64,000 nt of DNA from Clusia tigrina (taxonomy: Eukaryota; Arthropoda; Insecta; Diptera; Clusiidae): positions 30,126,516 through 30,190,515 of the forward strand of contig OV050030.1 of assembly GCA_920105625.2 (NCBI GenBank), given 5' to 3'. Within the stretch, counting starts at the first letter, position 1; each line of letters opens with the position of its first letter. Under the pieces are notes generated by a model. The model ran no database searches. It had not been told where the DNA came from and saw only the letters and a program-made list of their open reading frames with translations. Below are positions 25,199-35,070 of the stretch, in pieces. The translations under genes were made by a program, and so were the position numbers.

Positions 25199-25633
25199 GA
25201 GTATCGGACAAGAGAGGTTCGCTCGCGCAGAGGTCCGTGTGCGCGAGTAAGGCTAGATAGAACCGGAGGACGCCAAGTATCCGGAGCACTCCGTTAGAGA
25301 CTGGGCTATTTTTTTGACCTGGGTCCCCAGCCAGGCTGAGCATCGACACGGGTCGTATGACATCTTACTCCAACCCAGAGGTTTTTTATAGAGGTTTGCT
25401 CCTCCACACCCTGTATCCGGGGAGGTGTTTATTGACTCCTCAGTCTAGATCCATAGTGTTCTGTTATAAATAGCAGGGTTACCTCGGGCAGGATGTGACT
25501 CTTCGCCACGCACTATCGGTCTAGATGGAATAGAGGCTAATGTTCCTAGAACTATAATCGCATATTCCCATCCTGCGAAAATTTACTTTTCAACGAAACT
25601 TACGCTTCAACGAAAACTGACGCTTCAACCCCC
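25199..25633 (-). other. LOA-like element 5' untranslated region
   Basis: Between the target duplication and the first ORF1 frame. The extreme 5' end (minus strand from 25633) contains a threefold imperfect repeat of the type ttgaagcgt/aagttttcgttgaa. No reading frame is supported. An internal pol II promoter would be expected here, but none can be identified by eye. Confidence 0.6.
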
Positions 25634-26758
25634 ACGGTCTCTAGAAGCACTTGACAGAACAATGAAAGATCTGCGGAATAATAATCGTCGCTTTAGTGGC
25701 GCAATGATACTGTTAGCAGGCGATTTTCGACAAACACTTCCTGTTATTCCGAAATCAACAGCGGCGGATGAATTGCATGTCTCAAGTCATCGTATTTGTG
25801 GCGGTACGTGAAAACCATACGATTGACTATGAATATGCGAGCGTTCCTGCAACAGGATAGCACCGCAGAAGTTTTCTCTAAAGAACTGTTAAGAATTGGA
25901 AATGGGCAGATTCCGGTTGATACTTCCAGTGGTTTGATATCAATTCCACCTGCCATTTGTCAATTCACTTCAACGAAAGCTGAACTCATCCCGAATGTTT
26001 ATCCGAACATTGGCCAAAATTATCGTAACTACGATTGGTTGAGTGCACGCGCAATTTTAGCTGCCAAAAATACCGATGTTAGTGACTTAAACTGGATGAT
26101 TCAAAGTCAAATTCCGGGAGATTTGCACTCATACAAATCGATGGATCGTGTTGAAAATGAAGACGAAGCCGTGAATTATCCAGTGGAATTTCTAAATTCT
26201 TTGGATTTGCCTGGCATGCCGCCGCATCATTTACGTCTCAAAGTTCGATCTGTCATTATTATGCTTCTCAATCTTCATACGCCGAAACTGTGTAATGGAA
26301 CCCGAATGATTGTGACGCAGCTATCGAATAATGTGATAGTTGCATGAATTTTGAAAGGGACTTACAAGGGGGCAGAATGCTTGATTCCACGAATTCCTTT
26401 GAGTTCCAACGATTTGCCATTTCAGTTCAAATGTATTCAGTTTCCAGTGAAACTTGCATTTGCGATGACAATCAACAGGTCAGAAGGACAGTCGTTGGAA
26501 GTGTGTGGCATAAATCTGGAAATGCCATGTTTTTCGCACGGCCAGTTATACGTGGCGTGTTCACGAGTTGGAAAACGATCTTCTCTGTACACTTACGCAC
26601 CGGAACAGAAAACAAAAAATGTTGTTTCTCAAGCTGCGTTAAATTGAAAAAATGTAGAAAAACGCAAATAAATGATTTTCAACACAATATAAATTCAACT
26701 TTCTTTTCTTTTCAAAACACATAATTTCACGCAGTGCAACGCCTGCGGGGTCAGCTAG

Positions 26759-27063
26759 TCATTTTTATAAATATAAATAAAAGTATTTTACTATTTTCAT
26801 TAAATTAACCAGAATTATATCATTTTACTGGACCTAAGCTAGAGCAGAATTATTTCATGTCTGTTAGTGGAGTTTTATGAAATTCAATCTAGACAAATCA
26901 TATACACACATGCATACAAAGCATACATACATATGTACATTTTTTTGTTTCGGTCATTTTGGCAGGCAGCGATTTGACATCATAAGAAGCATGAAAATAA
27001 AATAAAGTGCATTCATGTCTCGATTGGAGTTTTTGTTTTATGATGTGCGGTGTGGCTTCTTTA
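26759..27063 (+). repeat. Repeat X, copy A, right part
   Basis: Continues 14866-15906 after the Helitron. It is homologous to the reverse complement of 62140-62450. Its first 87 bases (26759-26845) also match the end of the left segment in U1, U2 and U4 directly before their I-like element, which fixes the deletion breakpoint in those units. Confidence 0.8.
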
Positions 27064-28515
27064 TCCGACTTAATTGTCGGTTTTGAGAATCTTGGTTTTT
27101 CTGAACAGCCAATAGAACAAAAAACGATATTTCTTTTATATTAATACATTATTTACAAAATAAAAACGAGTACAGAAGTCTGAAGTCGGGATAGACGTAC
27201 TTTGAAATACCCTTTACTTTTTCTTGTGCGTGCCAGTTCAACAATGGGGATGTTTTCTTCATAAATCAGCATTAAGAGCATATTCACGGTAATTTTTGGT
27301 AGGGTACCTTGATATGATTATATCGACCCCTTTTGTTGTGTATGGCTTTGTAGTGTCAATATAACCACTAATATAAAATTTTCTTCAAAATGTTTGTATA
27401 GGTCGTAAGTTATATTTATATGTCAATAGAGGACGTGGCTGTAGAAATAATCTGCCCATATTAGGAATACGTGCTAGTACAGACCCAGTGTATACATCTA
27501 CCAATTTGTTGTCATATACCATCACGAGAAGCATAGATAGGGTAACTGTCTTTAAGTGGGGTCCCCAAAGTTCATTATATGGGAGGGAGGCGTATCCTTC
27601 ATCTGATCGACTCCGAATCTTGTATATGGCTTGGTTGGGTCTATATACGTACTAACTACGTCAAAAAATATTGTATAGATCGTAAGATATGTGAATAGTG
27701 GGCGTGGCTGTAGAAATAACACTCCCATTTTTTGTGTGGTGTTTAATGTTAGTACCCGCAACCTTCCTGTGAAATTTCGTTGATAAATCTTTAATAGGAA
27801 CACAGTAATGATTTTTGGCTAATTGTGGGCGTGGCAGTTGTATTATGATCTGCATATTCTGCAGACACACTATTATGGACCCCATGTATATTTTTATTCC
27901 GCTGGCATCAATACGAGCATAGGTAGGCTAATTTTAATTTTAGACCCGAAAGTTCCTTATATCAAAAGTGGGCGTGTCTTTTCTCAGAACAGCCCCAATT
28001 TTTGCAGATAGCTTTATAATGTCCACATGTTCCTTCCCGTTCGTCCGTAAATCTCTACCAGATCTTCAGTTATTAATATTTGTTATTTGTAGGCGTGGCA
28101 GTTAATATATACCGCCCAATTTTTGCACAGTGTTTAGTAGGACCTACATCTCCATAAATGCCAAATAATGTCAAGATTCCGTCAATTGGACCGAAGTTAT
28201 AGTAATTTTAAAAAAGGTGAAAAAAGTTCCTTAGTCTTTGTCCAAATCGGCCCATATAGCAATCTGGTTCTGTATCTTTGTCCAGGCTAAACTTTAGCAA
28301 AATCTCATTAAGATAGCTCTAACGGTGTAGAAAAAAGTGGCCACAGACGGACAGACGGACGGACAAAATAAAAATTGCTTAGAAAGTGATTCTGATCATA
28401 TCTGTATATATATGTACATACCTACCACGCCTCTTTCTTGAAATTGCAACCCCTCTCAAAAGCACAAAGTTAGTAAACCCTTTTTACCTTTTTTAAAGCT
28501 AAAGGGTATAAAAAC
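27064..28515. repeat. Dispersed GGGCGTGGC-type repeat region, non-coding
   Basis: Several blocks carry gtgggcgtggc, and one end has acggacagacggacggac (28349-28367) followed by taaagggtata near 28500. This is the style of interspersed fly repeats. About 300 bp (27690-28005) has a second, inverted copy at 63297-63626. No long open frame is credible. It may be the decayed 5' side of the gypsy-type element that follows, but no LTR is recognisable. Confidence 0.6.
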
Positions 28516-29780
28516 ATGAATGAATCACAGCTTACGCAGGTGGTAAACGCTGCAGTGTCTGCAGCTCTTACAATGCAGAGAGCAGAATTTGAAAAAAAAC
28601 TGACTGGGATACAAAATCAGATTGTTAATCTATCTGAGAAGCCGGTAGTAGCTAGGTATGAGAGAGTCAGGATTGTCCCGGGCATGATATGTGAAGAATC
28701 GCTTGATGTAGTAAAGTCTTTACCAGAGTTTTCGGGTCAGCAAGTGTCGTGCGTGTCGTGGCGGGAAGCCGCTCAAATGTTTATGAAATATTCAAAGTCT
28801 ATGATGGCAGCTCAAAGCATTATCAGGCGGTAACAATAATAAGGAATAAAATCCGAGGTGCCGCTGACGCGCTTCTTTCCTCCTTTAGCACCATGCTGAA
28901 TTTTGAAGCTATCATAGACTAGACTTCACGTATTCAGATAAACGGCCCATCTAATTGGTAGAGCAAGAGCTAACGACTCTGAGACAGGGCTCCGCTAGCG
29001 TACCGGAGTTCTATGACGAAGTGGAGAGAAAGGTATCTTCACTTGCAAATAAAACAAAAATGTCCTATGAGGCAAGCATTGCAGATGCAATTAATGACAA
29101 ATACAGGGCTGATGCACTTAGAGTTTTGTATTTCGGGGCTCAAGAAGCCATTATGTGACATTCTTTTTGCATCACAACCAAATGACTTACCATCCGCGCT
29201 GGCACTTGCACAGAAGGTAGATGCAAATCATGAGCGCTATATGTTCGCTGCCAGTTTTGCAAATAGGGCGGTCGAAGTCGCAAAAAAACCAAACAGTAGT
29301 CAGCGAAACAACAACAGGGAAATCTCTGGTAATTATAAAAATCCAAATTATGTTAGACAATATAGCCAACCCAACCCAATCCAACCCAACGGAAGTGTTC
29401 AGTTTCGCCGGGAAAACGGCAATGGAAGTTACCGTCAGGGGAACTTTGAGGGGGAGAACCGCCAAGGCCTCAATCGAGAAGCGCTGTCCCGTCCAGAGCC
29501 AATGGGCATTGACCCCACTTCTTCTCGTTTGAGGCATCCTACCAATTTTACGAATTCCCGAAGTGGAAAATTCCAAAAACGCCAGGCATCCTCGGATCAC
29601 CACACGGGACCAAAGTTTCAGAGAGTAAACCAATTGGCCCAACAGGAACTTGAGCATGAATCGAACTCGGAATTGGCATATGAAGAGTTAGCTGAATTAT
29701 CAGTTGAGGACCCTGAAATAGAGGAGGTGAATTTTTTAGGGGAATGTCCCTCTTGCCCTGGATCTCTAAAACACCAGGGG
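28516..29780 (+). pseudogene. Gypsy-type gag, broken
   Basis: Starts ATG at 28516 (MNESQLTQVVNAAVSAAL). A stop near 28831 and stops around 28920-28945 cut the first part. The frame resumes at 28955-29158 with LTTLRQGSASVPEFYDEVE, shifts near 29140, and continues open to about 29906. The Pro/Asn/Gln-rich C-terminal half (about 29290-29540) and the absence of CCHC knuckles fit errantivirus-like Gag. It would form the particle that packages the RNA. Confidence 0.78.
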
Positions 29781-32675
29781 GGAGGAGATAAAGATTCTTG
29801 TCGACACAGGAGCCTCCAAAAGCTACATCAGGCCTCTAGCGGGTTTAAAAGAGGTAAGGCCTGTCGACAAGTAATTTACGGTAAAGTCCATACATGGTGT
29901 TACTAACCTTACAATAAAGTGTAATTATATCTATTCGGAGTAATCTCAGAGTTTTTCATTTTACCTGACATAACAATGTTTGACGGGATTGTGGGTCTTG
30001 ACTTACTAAATAGGGTACACGCAAATATTAGCCTTAAAAAGCGATTAATAGATCACGACTCTGGCAAGGAAGTAATTCATTTCCTCAAGAGTCAAGAGGT
30101 TAGCTATCTTCAGTTGCAGACAGAGTCAGTTCCGGCCAGCATAAAAGAAACGTTTTAAAATATGATAAAACACGTCTCCGGAGTCTTTGCAGACCCGAAT
30201 GAAAAATTACACTACAATACGAATGTTGTAGCTACAATTCGCACTAGGGACAATGAACCAACCTATGCTAAATTTTACCCATATCCACTGGGTGTGGCTG
30301 ATTTTGTAAAATAAGAAATAAAAAATCTTTTAGAAAATGATATAATACGTCCTTCGAGGTCACCGTACAATAACCCCATATGGGTTGTTGAGAAAAAAGG
30401 GTTTGTTTAAAATGGAGTCAAGAAGAAAAGACTCGTAGTAGATTTTCGAAATGTGGGGGTAATTCTATCAAACCTGGGAAAAGCCCGCTTCTGCACAACC
30501 TTAGACCTAAAATCTGGTTTCCACCAAGTCGAGCTTGCAGATCGAGTGCGTGAGAAAACTGCATTCGCGGCTTGCAACGCGAAATACGAATTTTGCCGTC
30601 TGCCCTTTGGCCTAAAGAATGCGCCCAGCATCTTCCAGCGGGCATAGATGATGTTCTTAGAAAACATATAGGAGAATATTGTTTTGTTTATATCGACGAC
30701 GTTATAATCTTTTCGAAAGATACAAATGAACATCTGAAGCATATCGAGGCTGTATTAAAAAGCTTGTTGGAATCAAATATGAGAGTTTCTGTAGAGAAAT
30801 CGAAATTTTTTAAGACAGAACTTGAGTATCTTGACTACACTGTGTCTGAAAACGTCATGAAAACCTGCCAGCAGAAAATCGAGGCAATTCACTCTAAGGG
30901 GCGTTCGATCCTTCTTGGGCATGGCCGGTTACTATAGGTGCTTTATAGGCGACTACGCGAAGATAGCTAAACCATTAACAAAAATCCTCAGGGGTGAATT
31001 TGGTAAAGTATCGGCTTCCCAATCCAAAAAGATTTTAATCTCATTTGATACAGAGTAGGTTGAAGCATTCAACAAGCGAATACTTATTTCAGAAGACGTC
31101 ATGTTAGCCTACCCAGATTTCCGAAAGTCTTTTGATCTCACAACCGATGCTTCTGCTCACGCGTTAGATGCGGTCCTGTCCCAAGAAGGGAAACCGATCA
31201 CAATGATTTCGAGGACATTAGACAAAAAAGAAGAACACTTTGCTACAAATGAGCGAGAACTTTTAGCCTTTGTGTCGGCTCTGAAGAGCCTTACACATTA
31301 TTTATATGGTGTGAGGGAATTAAACATTTGTACTGACCACCAACCCTTACCCTTTGCGGTCTCGGATCGCAACCCAAATCCAAAGATTAAAAGAAGGAAG
31401 GCTTTTATTGAAGGTTATAATGCCAAGCTCCATTATAAACCAGGTAAAGACAATCTCATAGCATATGCCTTGTCACGCCAGTTCATAAATGCCTTAGACC
31501 CCAAACCAGATTCGGATGCTGCCAGAATTCATAGCGAGGAATCGCTAGTGTATACGATAGAAACCGTTTGTAAACCGATAAACGACTATAGGAATCAGGT
31601 TATTTTGGTACCGGGTCAGCAGCCGTCATAAGGAACATTCGAAACAAATTACGCCACCTCCTAATTTTTTCCGATATGGAGAACTTGTTTAAAATGGTGG
31701 TAAAATCCGATGTAGTCAACGGATTCATTGTGAGCTCCCCTTGCTGGCGCAGATCCAACACCAGCTCGTGACTCTGTTCCCAAATACCACCTTCTGTCAC
31801 ACAACAAAGTTTGTAACAGATGTTCTTGATCCCAATGAGCAGATAGAGATCATAAGCCAGGAATACAATAGGGCTCACCGAACACCCCAAGAGAACGTGA
31901 AGCAAATACTGAATGACTATATTTTCCCACGAATGGAAGGCTAAGTAGGTAGCAATGAATTGCAGGGTTTGCGTGAGGGCAAAATATGACAGACACCCAG
32001 TAAAACACCCTATTGAAAAAACGCCCGTACCAACTTTCCCTGGAGAAATCCTGCATATTGATATCTTCTCTACTAATGCAACGTTTTTCCTGACTTGCAT
32101 TGATAAGGTATCAAAATTCGCGATCGTGCAACCATTTGTTTCTCGTACCATAATCGACATAAAACCAGGGATCCTCCAATTGGTTAACCTGTTTCCGCGA
32201 TACCGAGAAATCGTTAAATTCAAATACAATTAGGTCTTGCGTCAGAGATCACTTCAACATTAAAATTGTAAATGCTCCACCTTTGCATAGTACGTCACAC
32301 GTAGAGAGATTTCATAGCACCATGGGAGAAGTAGCCAGGTGTCTGAAGTTAGAGAAGGGAATCGGTGACACAACTGTCCTCATATTACTGGCTACGATTG
32401 AATACAATAAAACGATACATTCTATCACAGGTAAGAGGCCAGTGGACGTCCTCCACTCATGCTCAGACGTAGTTAAAAGAACAAAAAACAAAATAAGACA
32501 AGCTCAGGAAATCATCCTCAAAAATCACAACAAAAACAAAGTTGCTAGAACTTTTGCGGTGGATGAGAGGGTGCTCATTAAGTCCAACCGACGTTTGGGA
32601 AATAAGCTAACCCCTTTGTACGTCGAAGGAGTGGTCCAAGTGGACCTGGGTCCACTTGGACCATTTCGTAGTTAA
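29781..32675 (+). pseudogene. Gypsy-type pol (protease, RT, RNase H, integrase), broken
   Basis: Protease active site LVDTGAS near 29795-29815; reverse transcriptase from about 30300, with LDLKSGFHQVEL, LPFGLKNAP and the catalytic YIDD (about 30690-30702); RNase H at 31101-31480 with TTDASAHA, ERELLA and CTDHQPL; integrase core pieces at 32039-32233 (ILHIDIFS) and 32283-32675 (HVERFHSTMGE). Frameshifts or stops lie near 30158, 30312, 30408, 30645, 30937, 31058, 31629, 31942 and 32231. The central Asp block of the integrase cannot be found intact. No active enzyme could be made. Confidence 0.85.
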
Positions 32676-32690
32676 GTACTCTATACTTCA

Positions 32691-33689
32691 GTTAGTTTGC
32701 AGAAAGATGACTATCCTACTAGACGCTACGAGAGAACGCCGTCGCAGTTTGCGGAAGAGATGTAATTTTTCTAAAGACTGCGTGCCACGATAGCTGTCAT
32801 CAGCGTACTGCTGCTCCTTATCATTTTCCATGTAAAATGAGAACAGGAAGCTGCAACGGCAAAGGCAGTAGAAACCATCCTCAAGACACCAATTAAGAGG
32901 TCCGGGGACGTTCTTCACTGAGGAGGAGAGAAGTTAATGCGGGTAAGTCTCCAACTGAGTTAAAACTAGCCACAGGCTGGAGTGAGCGGATTCAATGCTC
33001 TCTCGCTGGCTGGGAAAACTAGTGCTCGCGACAAACTACTTAAGGGGCATCTGCAGCTCCCTTCGCAAAACGTCATGTGCAACGAAGGTCAGCGAATCTC
33101 AGTGATGGTCACGTAGGCCTTTCTTTTAAAGCTTTGTTTAGTTTTTAGCACTTTTTTAGTTTTAAGCTCTCTCACTGTTGTTGTAAAGTCTGTCTGCGAC
33201 AGTCATAAATTTAAAGTTAATTATTAAACACAAAAAGAAAAAATATTAATTTGTACACGGGTTCACGGGTCAAACCGTAAAGTTCGACATAATTTATACA
33301 TCATGTTATTGAAGTTGCACTAATAAGAGTTGAGTGATTCGGACGCGTGTCGGGTTGCTCCGTGAAGTTTTCTAAAAAGTGTAAAAATTACTATTTAATA
33401 AAACTTTAAAACTTGTGCGTACCTGTAGTGATCTCCGCCCCGTTGACTGCTGGTCCAGGGGTCGGTATTCCTGGTGGTAACCAATCACGGTCTTCCTCAG
33501 GCGCTAAAAGTGAAATTTTATTAACGGTTAAAAGTTTTTATTTATATACATATTACCTTAATTAACTCAAAAGAGAGACCTGCAAATAAATAAAATAAAA
33601 ATAAAAAAATAACAGCATATGCTTCACAGCAGCTGTCTCATTGATATAAACAGTTCAATCTATTACTTTGTAAATCTCAGTATAGTTGG
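32691..33689. other. Non-coding stretch after gypsy-type pol
   Basis: No credible gene. The part 33100-33450 looks like the end of an LTR or 3' region: aataaaac near 33398, then a GC-richer block with gtccaggggtcggtattcctgg near 33450. I cannot pair it with an upstream copy. An A-rich stretch (33578-33612) precedes the Jockey-like element. Confidence 0.4.
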
Positions 33690-33741
33690 TTTGTGTATGC
33701 ACTAAGTCTTTTTTGCTTAAGCCCCCCCTACACTTAGTAGT

Positions 33742-35070
33742 ATGAGTGTTATCCGCTCCCCCAAAGGGGGCTCCAAAAATGTTAACCCACAAGCGGAAAC
33801 CCGCGCCAAAAATACTGATTGTGATCAGTGCAGTACCGTAGAACCAGGAAAAAATAGAAGCGAAGGTTATCGAGGCGAAAACATCACTGGTATGGTGGCT
33901 TCAACGAGCCTTAAACTCCCACAATTGGGAGTGGAGGCATCTGGAATATGGCAGTAAGCAAACTCGAAGAGGAATAGATCTAGCCCAGGCGCAACATCGC
34001 GTCCCACTCCAAAACAATCCAAATTGGATAACTACTGGCTCGGAACACCTTCTTTAAAGAGCTCGAATAGATTCGCTGCACTAGACCAAGAAGAGGCACG
34101 TCAAGATGCATCAACTGACGTCCGGAGAGAACCAAAACCTCCACCTATTTTTGTTTCAGGCGTGAGTAATATAATTCCCCTAAAAGAATTACTTGAAGTA
34201 ATTGCTAAGAAAGAATATGAACTCAGAGTTATAAATGGAGACGTTGTCAAAATACAACCAAAGTCGTCTGAAAAATACTCAGCCATTACAAAGGCTCTAA
34301 CCGAAAAGAACACTGAGTTTCATACTTTTAAATTGAAGCAGGAAAGAGACTTTAACGTAGTACTAAGGGGTATGCACTGTTCAACCCCAATCGACGAAAT
34401 AAGAGAAGCAATTGAGGAGTTAGGTTATACAGTTGTTAATGTTTGTAATATTAGGCAAAGAACTACAAAAAAACCGCTTCCTATGTTTTACATCAGTCTG
34501 AAGCAATGCAGCAATAACAAAGGCATATACGAATGTAATACACTTTTAAACACACGAATAAAAATTGAGCCACCTAGGAAGAAACGTGAGATTCCTCAAT
34601 GTGTCCGATGCCAACGTTACGGACACACCAAGCGATACTGTAACCGTAGCCCACGATGCGTTAAATGTACAGGTAACCACCTTACTTCCGAATGTTCCCG
34701 CAAACTCGTCGCACAAGACGTTCGATGTGTGCTCTGCGAAGGCAATCATCCCGCTAATTATAAAGGTTGCACTGTCTATAAGGAGCTGCAACAAAAGTCG
34801 TTCCCAGCACTCAGGAACAGAGAAGCGAGGAACATTAACCAGGAAGCGCCTCAAAGATCCGCTCCACGAACAACAACGTCGTATGCAAATGTTGTACGTA
34901 ACAATACTCCGGTAGAAACCAATACGAACCTAACCACTCCGCTCAACAATCCAAATACTCAACTGAATGAGGATATGACCGAGCTAAAAACCATGCTTAA
35001 AGCATTGATGGGTCAAGTGAGTACTCTACTTAATCTACTAACCACAGTCGTAGCAAATATGTCGAAATGA
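33742..35070 (+). pseudogene. Jockey-like ORF1 (Gag-like, zinc knuckles) with one nonsense codon
   Basis: ATG at 33742 opens a frame that meets a TAA at 33955-33957 and stays open in the same frame to 35070, so one substitution separates this from a full ORF1 of about 442 codons. A PRE_C2HC-like region (about 34350-34560) precedes three Cys/His knuckles: CVRCQRYGHTKRYC, CVKCTGNHLTSEC and CVLCEGNHPANYKGC (about 34600-34770). These bind element RNA in the ribonucleoprotein particle. No ATG is seen soon after the stop. Its end overlaps the start of ORF2 by four bases (atga), consistent with coupled translation. Confidence 0.88.

Larger units (their letters stand above)
20115..25633 (-). mobile_element. 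LOA-like non-LTR retrotransposon inside the Helitron
   Basis: Flanked by the 11-bp target duplication acggtctctag (20104-20114 and 25634-25644); removing the insert and one copy restores the reading context of the helicase. The element is in minus orientation. It has ORF1 with a DUF4780-like region and ORF2 with endonuclease, reverse transcriptase and RNase H, the LOA-clade arrangement. Its 3' end is a short run of cctaa units (plus-strand gttaggttaggttaa at 20115-20129) and not poly-A. At about 5.5 kb it appears full length. Its GC content is visibly higher than that of the surrounding repeats. Confidence 0.9.
16622..26647 (+). pseudogene. Helitron Rep/helicase gene, broken and interrupted
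   Basis: Rolling-circle replication initiator fused to a PIF1-type helicase. It starts ATG at 16622 (MPQKGRADQRNYTARR). Two introns are visible, 17203-17281 and 17781-17838, both GT...AG and joining in frame. Helitron-like N domain at about 17868-18200; HUH region with GLPHAHILLW near 18380-18410; the tyrosine pair Y-x3-Y at 18779-18781 and 18791-18793; Walker A APGGTGKT at 19835-19858; Walker B-type VWDEG near 20080; the C-terminal part resumes after the LOA insertion with GDFRQTLPVI (about 25720-25750) and ends at 26647. Lesions: frameshift near 16683, TAG at 17570, frameshift near 18280, TAA at 18680, frameshift near 25780, TGA at 26344, plus the 5.5 kb insertion after 20114. Confidence 0.93.
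15907..26758 (+). mobile_element. Helitron, interrupted by a LOA-like element
   Basis: The 5' end begins tctatatatataaaaatgaa and the 3' end is cgcctgcggggtcagctag, with CTAG at 26755-26758 followed by T. Both ends fit the Helitron rule (TC...CTRR, insertion at A/T, no target duplication). A short GC-rich stem lies before the CTAG. A Rep/helicase gene fills the interior. The inverted repeat copy at 62137-63827 lacks it, with continuous sequence across the site. Without the LOA-like insertion (20115-25633 plus one target copy) the Helitron is about 5.3 kb, typical of animal Helitrons. Confidence 0.93.
28516..32690 (+). mobile_element. Decayed gypsy-type (errantivirus-like) LTR element, coding part
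   Basis: Gag, protease, reverse transcriptase, RNase H and integrase remnants follow in the Ty3/gypsy order on the plus strand. Boundaries are set on the coding remnants because no matching pair of LTRs can be found around them. The region after integrase (32690-33690) has no recognisable envelope gene. Stops and frameshifts are frequent, so this is an old copy. Confidence 0.85.

Noticed and set aside
32690..33690. Envelope gene of the gypsy-type element
   Set aside because: Only short frames occur, without signal peptide, cleavage site or membrane segment.
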